18,885 nt of DNA, from positions 1-18,885 of the forward strand of contig JAFYCU010000134.1 in the NCBI GenBank assembly GCA_017545095.1, written 5' to 3'. The stretch's first letter is position 1, and every line of letters begins with the position of its first letter. Position numbers and translations under genes: made by a program. Below the pieces are notes generated by a model. The model saw only the letters and a list, made by a program, of their open reading frames with translations, did not search any database and was not told the origin of the DNA. The DNA is from Muribaculaceae bacterium (GTDB taxonomy: Bacteria > Bacteroidota > Bacteroidia > Bacteroidales > Muribaculaceae). Positions 1-5,218 of the stretch are shown in pieces.

Positions 1-26
1 CGTCGCCGTCAGCACTTGGGGGAATG

Positions 27-59
27 CAAAATTACCAAAAAAGCGTGAATTGTTCCAAA
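27..59 (-). promoter_or_regulatory. Bacteroidota-type promoter for a gene beyond the left edge
   Basis: Read on the minus strand, a TTTG box (59-56) is followed after 21 bases by TAATTTTG (34-27), which fits the Bacteroidota -33/-7 consensus TTTG-N19-21-TAnnTTTG. It points out of the window to the left, so its gene is not visible. It also limits how far the hairpin-rich region can extend. Confidence 0.55.
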
Positions 60-481
60 CTTCCAGAACTTTCTTTCGAAAAAACTTGCACAGAAACATA
101 GAATGCCCTGGGTCACCGCGCAGCGGTGGCCCAGAGGTTGGGGAAAGCAACCGCAACGCCTCTGGAGGAGGCCACACAAGAGGCAATGGCTGTAGCCAAA
201 GTAGCCTCTTACAGAGGCGTTTCCGCCTATTGATGGCATTCCCCCGGTCCACCGCGGCGCGGTGTTCCGGAGTTATCCAGATATTGCCCTCCGGGCAAAT
301 CATTCTACCGCCAACAGTGGGATGAATCCAATGTTCTACACTTTTGATACACCTTCGGCATAGGCATGCAGGGGCAGCGCCCCCGGCTAGGGTCTAACGC
401 CCTTTTAGGGCTAACTGGGGACAACTTCGCGATAGTTACCTTTTTCGATGACGGGGCATACGTGGCTAGGTATGCGTCAAG
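60..481. other. Hairpin-rich intergenic element, possible structured RNA
   Basis: No convincing protein gene is seen here; open frames in both strands are short and look like shadows. The stretch is packed with perfect or near-perfect stem-loops: 108-112/130-134 enclosing 114-119/123-128; 131-137/159-165; 215-219/224-228 (a GAAA loop when read on the minus strand); 244-247/267-270 enclosing 250-255/259-264; 284-289/293-298; 371-375/379-383; 399-402/408-411. The same stem, CACCGC with GCGGTG, appears twice with different loops (114-128 and 250-264). Wobble pairs favour the minus strand in one hairpin and the plus strand in another, so the strand is undecided. It follows the 58-codon ORF on the minus strand and could be the 3' part of that transcript, a separate RNA, or a dispersed folded repeat. 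I do not recognise it as RNase P RNA, tmRNA, SRP RNA or a group II intron. Confidence 0.5.
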
Positions 482-658
482 TTAAATTTCTTCTGTGTAT
501 ATTGTATTGCCAATACCAGAACCGCCCTGTCTTGTTAAGACCCAGGGCGTGCGACGATATTGTTGAGGCAAAGCTTGTCGTGCTGCCTCTTTTATCTTAT
601 CAAGTGTTACCACTTGACCTTGACTTGTTATGCTTCGTAATTCTTCGATGAAGCTCAT
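482..658 (-). CDS. Small 58-residue protein following DUF1848 gene
   Basis: An ATG lies 3 bases after the DUF1848 stop codon and opens a 58-codon frame ending in TAA. The product starts MSFIEELRSI and ends GNTIYTEEI; residues 16-34 look helical (VTLDKIKEAARQALPQQ) and the C-terminal part is Gly/Thr-rich with a Trp at 39. No signal peptide, membrane segment or cysteine is present. The tight spacing suggests translation coupled to the upstream gene. Codon use (TTA, CGA, ATA, ACA, AGT) is more AT-rich than in the neighbouring gene, hinting at a different origin or at a truncated gene whose 3' end was replaced by the hairpin-rich DNA. A strong hairpin (523-549) lies inside the frame. I do not recognise the family; it may also be a chance frame. 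Confidence 0.45.
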   Translation of the reverse strand: MSFIEELRSITSQGQVVTLDKIKEAARQALPQQYRRTPWVLTRQGGSGIGNTIYTEEI

Positions 659-661
659 ATT

Positions 662-1729
662 TTATCTCCCCGTGATGGTTTCTGCAAATGGGTTCTCTTG
701 GTGCGATTTCATGTTGGCCACGGCCAGTTCTTTGGTGGCGTTGGCGTAGCAGTATTCGCAACCGTGTACGCAGGTGTTGTATTCGCCGATGTCTTTGCTC
801 TTGATGCAGCCGCACCACTGGCGCTGGCCTTTGTCGCGGTTGTCGCCGTGGGTGGCGTAGCGGCCTTTGGGCAAAGCTATTGCGCCCTCGGGCAGGGGTG
901 TGGTGGCACCGAACAAATCGGCTTGGGGCATGGGCCGGATTTTCACGCCCAGGTAGTTCATCAGCGCCTTGTCGTGGTGTGCCAGACGGATAATCAGGTC
1001 GTCGTCGATGCAGTGGTTCTTGTGCACGCCGTGGGCGGTGAGGTCGATACGCTCGCCGCAGGTGGCCAGCTCGTAACCCCATCGCTCGTTTAACTGCGCC
1101 AGCCGCCGGGCAAACTCGTTCATCTGCTCTTCGGTCCAGTCGCGGAAGGCAACACCGGCTTTTCTCAGGTTGGTCTCCACCTTGCGGTACGACACAATGT
1201 CGGCAAAGCTGAACACGAGCTTTTCGGTATGGCCTTGCAGCTGGTCGCCGATGCGTTCGATTTTGGCGAGCAGGGAGTCGATGTCGATTTGGTCGGTGAG
1301 CACGAGCGGGTCGAAGCGCCATATCACGTGCCCCTTGCCCAGCCGGTCGACGAGTTGCTTGAAGGTGTCGATGCGCTCGGCCAGCGGCGGCACGCTTTTC
1401 TCCAGATGCTCGGCCTCGTAGTCGTTGAGCGAGTACTGGATGTAGCAGCCGATGCCTCGCTGCTCCAGTGCGGGCAGGTAGTCCAGCAGCGGACGGGGGT
1501 TCTTCGACCAGAACACGATGAAGCGCGTGTCGCGGTACGACACATAGCTGCGCACGCCGTTGAACGGGTTGGTCCATGCCGAGTAGCCCACTTTGAGCCG
1601 GTGGAAAAACCAGTCGGCGTAGAACGCCGGGATGTCGGTGCTGCGGCTGGCCGACACCAGCACGGGAAGCTGCATCTCCACCACTTCCCCGTTCTCACGC
1701 GCCAGCCGCTCTTTGATCCATGTTGCCAT
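662..1729 (-). CDS. DUF1848 family protein with C-terminal CxxxCxxC motif
   Basis: 355 residues, a full-length member of the DUF1848 family as I recall it: near the N-terminus 'SASRSTDIPAFYADWF' (residues 26-41), then 'SYVSYRDTRFIVFWSKNPRP' (61-80), and 'WRFDPLV' (137-143). The C-terminus carries a cysteine cluster: C306, C308, then C320-x3-C324-x2-C327 followed by YAN. CxxxCxxC is the [4Fe-4S] ligand pattern of radical SAM enzymes, but here it sits at the end of the protein rather than near the start. The biochemical role of DUF1848 proteins is not established to my knowledge. The gene lies 100 bp downstream of the YGPPP/ACP protein on the same strand, separated by a dispersed repeat, and runs into a small ORF. 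I saw no TAnnTTTG box in the 100 bp ahead of it, so it may depend on upstream transcription. Family assignment is fairly secure; function is unknown. Confidence 0.85.
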   Translation of the reverse strand: MATWIKERLARENGEVVEMQLPVLVSASRSTDIPAFYADWFFHRLKVGYSAWTNPFNGVRSYVSYRDTRFIVFWSKNPRPLLDYLPALEQRGIGCYIQYSLNDYEAEHLEKSVPPLAERIDTFKQLVDRLGKGHVIWRFDPLVLTDQIDIDSLLAKIERIGDQLQGHTEKLVFSFADIVSYRKVETNLRKAGVAFRDWTEEQMNEFARRLAQLNERWGYELATCGERIDLTAHGVHKNHCIDDDLIIRLAHHDKALMNYLGVKIRPMPQADLFGATTPLPEGAIALPKGRYATHGDNRDKGQRQWCGCIKSKDIGEYNTCVHGCEYCYANATKELAVANMKSHQENPFAETITGR

Positions 1730-1748
1730 AATATCGTTTGGTATGGGT

Positions 1749-1822
1749 GTTTTAGACTAAAAGGAACAAAAGGTTCAAAAACATTGATAATTAGTCTAAT
1801 CAACTACCCACACGATTCGTTA
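1749..1822 (-). repeat. Left copy of a dispersed element with 32-bp inverted repeat
   Basis: Bases 1791-1822 are the exact reverse complement of 18613-18644 (32 of 32). A second block, 1757-1772 (CTAAAAGGAACAAAAG), is the exact reverse complement of 18753-18768, with further similarity around it. The left copy is about 74 bp, whereas the right copy has about 90 bp more between the two blocks. TTAGACTAA or its complement occurs at both ends of the left copy, so the element has short terminal inverted repeats. It lies between the stop of the YGPPP/ACP gene and the start of the DUF1848 gene. A MITE-like or other dispersed repeat is likely. Confidence 0.7.
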
Positions 1823-1829
1823 CAGCGCC

Positions 1830-2450
1830 CTATTTTTTCGGGTTGCGGGTTAATTGCTTGGCTCGGGCCTTGACCACTTGTTCGGCGAGGCGGCGCGGGG
1901 TGGGGGGCTCAGCGAGGAAGTTGTCGGGCAGCTGCACCGAATAAAGGCTTTCCACATCGGTCACAAACTTCACCACACCAATCGAGTCCATGCCCAGGTC
2001 GCTGATGAGGTTGCTGTCGGGTGTGACCACGATGCCGTTGTCGGCTGCGTCGATTCTCTCGGCGCAGAGTTCCATGATGTCGCGTGTCACCGCGTCGATG
2101 TCGCCGGCTTTGGCGATGGAGTCGCGCTGAGCCGGGGACAGCTCGTGCCGTACCACGGGCGGCGGCCCATAGACCACGCGAGGCGGCGGACCGTACACAC
2201 ATTTGTGTTTGTCGGGACTGCGGCGGGGCGGTTGTTGGTCGGTGCCGGCCGGTTGCGTGGCGGCAAACAGCACATCGAAGTCGAGCACCTCGCCGTCGAT
2301 GGCCACCACGTCGGCGGCGGTGACCTCCACCTCGGTGCCCGCTGGCTGTGTCGCCGATGCCGATGCCGAGGCCGCGATGCCAGGAGCTAGGCCAGCGGCC
2401 ACCACAGCGCTCACTGCGGTGAGTGATTTCTTTCCTTTTTCTTTATTCAT
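1830..2450 (-). CDS. Putative rSAM substrate: signal-like N-terminus, YGPPP motifs, acyl-carrier-like domain
   Basis: 206 residues with an unusual layout. Residues 1-9 are Lys-rich and 10-31 are hydrophobic and Ala-rich, resembling a Sec-type signal peptide with a possible cleavage site near ASA. ATQPAGT occurs twice (33-39 and 64-70) around an acidic segment containing DVVAIDGEVLDFDVLFA. C84 precedes two VYGPPP motifs (85-90 and 93-98). Residues about 105-200 resemble an acyl carrier protein: a helix, then DLGMDSIGVVKFV (151-163), where S156 matches the phosphopantetheine-bearing serine of the usual DSL motif, then a third helix. The gene is 344 bp downstream of a radical SAM/SPASM enzyme on the same strand. 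The SPASM partner and Tyr/Pro repeats suggest that the YGPPP region is modified; this is inference. A carrier domain on an exported, possibly modified protein is unexpected. It could instead be an ordinary carrier protein with a Pro-rich linker. Confidence 0.7.
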   Translation of the reverse strand: MNKEKGKKSLTAVSAVVAAGLAPGIAASASASATQPAGTEVEVTAADVVAIDGEVLDFDVLFAATQPAGTDQQPPRRSPDKHKCVYGPPPRVVYGPPPVVRHELSPAQRDSIAKAGDIDAVTRDIMELCAERIDAADNGIVVTPDSNLISDLGMDSIGVVKFVTDVESLYSVQLPDNFLAEPPTPRRLAEQVVKARAKQLTRNPKK

Positions 2451-2794
2451 GATTCTATATTTTGATAATGGACAATGGATAATGTATAATGGATAATGTC
2501 GCTGTGCAGTTCACAATTCACAGTTCATAGTCGCGTTGCATTGCGCACTTGTAGCTCACATAGTTCTCAGTTCACAGTGATGAGTCATGAGTAAACGAGA
2601 AAAACAAGTAAGCGAGTAAATAAGCGGCGCAATGCAGCTCTTGGTTCTTGAGTCTCGGTTCTCGGTTCTTGCTTCGGCCATCAGCCGCACCAGGGTGCGG
2701 CTCTACTTATTGCTTGTTACATATCACTTATTCATTTGTTCTTATGTCAACCGCCATCGAAGGCTTATGTTCTTATGTCTATTTCTTTCGTCGA
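2451..2794. other. Intergenic region with spacer microrepeats
   Basis: This 344-bp gap contains no supported gene. It is built of short degenerate repeats: variants of ATAATGGA at 2466-2500, variants of CAGTTCACA at 2507-2530 and 2572-2577, GGTTCTTGAGTCTCGG-type units at 2643-2670, and TCTTATGTC units at 2740-2780. A REP-like palindrome sits at 2669-2706. The sequence around 2570-2590 (CTCAGTTCACAGTGATGAGT) recurs nearly unchanged at 4068-4086. I find no TAnnTTTG promoter facing the YGPPP/ACP gene, so that gene probably shares the transcript of the radical SAM gene. Confidence 0.6.
2669..2706. repeat. REP-like palindromic repeat, copy 1
   Basis: The unit contains AGCCGCACC and GGTGCGGCT separated by two bases, a near-perfect palindrome able to form an 8-9 bp hairpin. 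A 38-bp stretch matches 5058-5095 with three differences. It lies downstream of the radical SAM stop codon and could act as a processing or weak termination site. No T-tract follows, so a classical terminator is not supported. Confidence 0.65.
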
Positions 2795-3871
2795 TCACGC
2801 ATTGAGTTTCACGTTTTTCAGTCGGTTGTAGTGGCACAGCATCAGGTTGCCGTGCTCGTCGCGCAGGTGGAAGCCGTTGCCCTGGCAGTAGCGGAACGCC
2901 TCGCACTGGCTGCACGGCCCGCGTCGCATCCACTCGCGGTTGCGATAGGGGTCGAAGCGGTGTTCCCACACGTCCCAGAAGCGGTCGCGGTAGATGTTGC
3001 CCTGGCTGTAGTCGCTGCGTATGCTCAGGCAGCCCGAGATGTCGCCGTTGGCGCGCACGCTCGCCACCGTGAGCCCCGCCTGACAGTTGTAGAAATCGTC
3101 GCGCACCAGCCCCTCGTAGGCGCCCAGGTAGCCCTCGCAGGCGTAGCTCACGCTGATTTTCCCCTCGCGGCGGGTGGTGACGATGAAGTTGAGCAGGTCG
3201 CGGAACTGCTCGTCGGTGAGCTGCAGCACGTCGTCGCCGGCGGCACGGCCCATGGCTATGATGGTGAAGCATCGCCAGCTGCGCACGCCGGCCTCGATGA
3301 GCAGCTGCTTGAGCTCGCCCAGCCGGTGGATGTTGCGGCTGTTCACGCAGGTGATCACGTCCCACGTGAGGCCCGGGATTGTCTGCACCGCCTCCACGGC
3401 CTGCATGGCGCGGTCGAAGCCCGTGGCCGAGTTGCGCAGCCAGTTGTGGTCGTGGCGCGTGCCGTCCACGTCCACCGACAGCGAGCCGATGCCCGCCTGC
3501 GCCAGCTCGCGTGCCACGGCGCGGTCGAGCGTGATGCCGTTGGTCACCATCCCCCACACAAAGCCGCGCTCCACGATGGCGCGTCCGCAGTCCATCAGGT
3601 CGGGGCGCACCAGCGGCTCGCCGCCCACGGTGTTCACCATCACCTGTCCCGAGGCGCAGTGCGCCGCCACGTCGTCGAGCACCGGCACAAAGTCGGCCAG
3701 CGCCATGTCGGGCACGCTGGTCTGGCGCAGGCAGTCGCTGCCGCAGTGCCGGCACGCCATGTTGCAGCGTAGCGTGCACTCCCAGAACAGCTGCCGCAGC
3801 GGATGCTCACGCTTCAGCCGCTCCACGCGGAGGCGCGTGGCCTCAAGGTATTCTTGTTGCAGTGCGTCCAT
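2795..3871 (-). CDS. Radical SAM/SPASM enzyme (TIGR04133-like, rSAM/lipoprotein-system type)
   Basis: 358 residues from the preferred ATG at 3871; an upstream in-frame ATG at 3910 would add 13 residues (MRMPPWIFGFICN) that look less typical. Near the N-terminus 'HPLRQLFWECTLRCN' leads into the radical SAM ligands C36-x3-C40-x2-C43. GGEP (83-86) binds SAM in this superfamily. The C-terminal SPASM region has C263-x17-C281, then C320-x2-C323-x5-C329 and C346, enough for auxiliary Fe-S clusters. SPASM enzymes commonly modify peptides or proteins, forming thioethers, C-C crosslinks or epimers. The opening motif matches my memory of TIGR04133, which pairs with small putative lipoproteins bearing YGxP motifs. 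The next gene on this strand encodes a protein with two YGPPP motifs, supporting an enzyme-substrate pair, but the 344-bp gap is large. A clear promoter lies upstream. Confidence 0.85.
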   Translation of the reverse strand: MDALQQEYLEATRLRVERLKREHPLRQLFWECTLRCNMACRHCGSDCLRQTSVPDMALADFVPVLDDVAAHCASGQVMVNTVGGEPLVRPDLMDCGRAIVERGFVWGMVTNGITLDRAVARELAQAGIGSLSVDVDGTRHDHNWLRNSATGFDRAMQAVEAVQTIPGLTWDVITCVNSRNIHRLGELKQLLIEAGVRSWRCFTIIAMGRAAGDDVLQLTDEQFRDLLNFIVTTRREGKISVSYACEGYLGAYEGLVRDDFYNCQAGLTVASVRANGDISGCLSIRSDYSQGNIYRDRFWDVWEHRFDPYRNREWMRRGPCSQCEAFRYCQGNGFHLRDEHGNLMLCHYNRLKNVKLNA

Positions 3872-3944
3872 GTTGCATATAAATCCGAAGATCCACGGTG
3901 GCATACGCATCCCGTGGCCAATCTCGGTGGTTGGAGAGTGGCTG

Positions 3945-3976
3945 CAAAGGTAGCTATTTATCTTTTGAAATGCAAG
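3945..3976 (-). promoter_or_regulatory. Promoter of the radical SAM gene
   Basis: On the minus strand TACCTTTG (3952-3945) is an exact TAnnTTTG -7 box. CTTG (3976-3973), 20 bases upstream, is a three-of-four match to the -33 TTTG. Transcription would begin near 3938, leaving about 65 bases before the ATG at 3871. Either candidate start codon lies inside this transcript. Confidence 0.65.
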
Positions 3977-4077
3977 AATTGTGCCGATTTTTGTATCTCA
4001 ACATGCATCCCTGCCGAATTCGGTTCCGGTAGATTTAAGGAGCCGAGAATTTAAGGGAGGCCTTTTCTCAGTTCATA

Positions 4078-4416
4078 GTGATGAGTATGATTGATGAGTT
4101 GCCCAGGCAGGCAGTGAACGACGACCGGGTGGAGTTGCGCCACTTCACCATCATCGACGAGGCGCGCTATATGCTCGGTTTTGAGAACAAGCCTTTGCAA
4201 AACCTCATCGCTGTGGGGCGCAACAAGGGCATGAGCATCATTCTTGCCACACAGAATATGGAGAGCTTCAAAAGTCGATATTTTGACTTCTATGCCAATG
4301 CGCAATATCCGCTCATCAGGAGCCGTTTGTGGCCGAACTCCAAGGTGGGTTTGAGTTGTGCGTGGCTTATTCCGTCGAGGATGGAATCAATGTTGAGTTT
4401 CAGGAGTAATCGGTAG
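4078..4416 (+). pseudogene. Remnant of a HerA/VirD4-like P-loop ATPase
   Basis: An open frame encodes a piece of a larger ATPase. 'HFTIIDEARYMLG' contains a Walker B hhhhDE motif, and 'LIAVGRNKGMSIILATQN' is the following strand and sensor segment typical of the HerA/FtsK/VirD4/TraG class. The Walker A half that must come before it is absent. Homology-like sequence starts abruptly at about codon 6, right after a spacer microrepeat, and seems to stop near YANAQYPLI (about 4312). After that point the coding signal appears to move to another frame. The first residues (MMSMI) come from the microrepeat. The fragment is too short to work alone and is best read as a decayed gene. The original gene might have belonged to a defence or conjugation island; that is a guess. 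Confidence 0.6.
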
Positions 4417-4748
4417 TTGTTGCACGAGGTACTAGAACGCGTGGCCCTGCCACGTGGCTTTTGGTGCAGTTCCCCGACGGAACTTCGGTGTGCAATACCC
4501 GGGCATCGGAAACCATGGCCGAGGTCATCGAGAAAATTGGCTGCGAACGCGTGATGGCACTCGGGGTGAGGATGAATGGGAAACCAGTGATTGGAAAGAC
4601 ACAGCCACAAGGAAAAGATAAAAACTGGTTGTTCAGAAACGGCTATTATTACTTCACGCAGGCATCCAATATAGTGAAGCAGAAATGCCTGCGCGAGATT
4701 TCGGATCGGCTCGGCCTGAACCTGAAAATCAGCATTGTGGAGAAATGA
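4410..4748 (+). pseudogene. C-terminal domain remnant, unrecognised conserved domain
   Basis: This frame reads RGTRTRGPATWLLVQFPDG, then a well-formed domain with ASETMAEVIEKIG, GYYYFTQAS and a C-terminal REISDRLGLNLKISIVEK. I recall similar C-terminal domains in Bacteroidales proteins but cannot name the family. The only start nearby is a TTG at 4461, which would cut off the beginning of the domain. The same frame continues upstream to about 4320 (FVAELQGGFELCVAYSVED) and is broken by TAA at 4407. A stop inside the apparent domain and a frame change from the ATPase fragment just upstream suggest one or two genes fused and degraded by deletion. A readthrough or short functional protein from 4461 is possible but less likely. 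Confidence 0.5.
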
Positions 4749-5171
4749 GGCGGCCCCGCCCGCTGCTCGCATCGTTCCTTTTCGCTGAATAGTTACTGGC
4801 TGTCTGAAATCTGTTAAAGAATCTGAATATCTGGAACACTCTGAACCTTTGTAACAATCGTAACGTGCGGAATATTTGGAAACTGGATGCTCATCACTCG
4901 ATGAATGATTATTCGAATAATGACTATAAAAATGTATGGAATGATGAATGCCGGAAACGCCGAAACATCGCGCTGCGATGCTTGGTGGAATAGTCGGGCA
5001 ATGGCTAATCATGGTGACTGCTGATGGGCCGATTTTTTGCCGTTGTGCCGCTTGTTTTTGCTTCGGCCATCAGCCGCACTGGGGTGCAGCTCTACATGAC
5101 TTGGTGGGCTTGTGGCAATGTCGCATAAAGTGCGAAATCGTGTGCTGGGCGAAAATAATTGTGCGTTGAGC
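4749..5171. other. Gene-free region ahead of uvrA
   Basis: About 420 bp without a supported gene. It contains an AT-rich stretch with ATGAATGATTATTCGAATAATGA-like partial dyads around 4900-4950, the second REP-like palindrome (5058-5095), and the uvrA promoter at its right end. No RNA gene was recognised. Confidence 0.55.
5058..5095. repeat. REP-like palindromic repeat, copy 2
   Basis: Matches 2669-2706 with three differences over 38 bp. Here the dyad is weaker: AGCCGCAC pairs with GTGCAGCT apart from one C/A mismatch. The same orientation is kept relative to the plus strand although the neighbouring genes differ in direction. Confidence 0.6.
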
Positions 5172-5202
5172 TTTGCGCATTGTGCATTATTCGCTAATTT
5201 TG
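5172..5202 (+). promoter_or_regulatory. uvrA promoter
   Basis: TTTG (5172-5175) and TAATTTTG (5195-5202) are separated by 19 bases, an exact match to the Bacteroidota consensus. Transcription should start near 5208, giving a very short leader before the ATG at 5219. No LexA-like SOS box was recognised. Confidence 0.75.
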
Positions 5203-5218
5203 CACCGCTTTTTTGAGA

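Noticed and set aside
9..325. ORFs on both strands in the hairpin-rich left end
   Set aside because: Overlapping frames in both directions over palindromic DNA are expected by chance; Cys/Gly/Arg-rich sequences show no domain, and hairpins explain the sequence better.
2466..2600. Short spacer repeats as a CRISPR array
   Set aside because: Units are only 8-10 bases, degenerate, without regular spacers, and no cas gene is near.
2648..3772. 374-codon open frame on the plus strand
   Set aside because: Antisense to the radical SAM gene, rich in His/Ala/Val repeats, with no recognisable motif.
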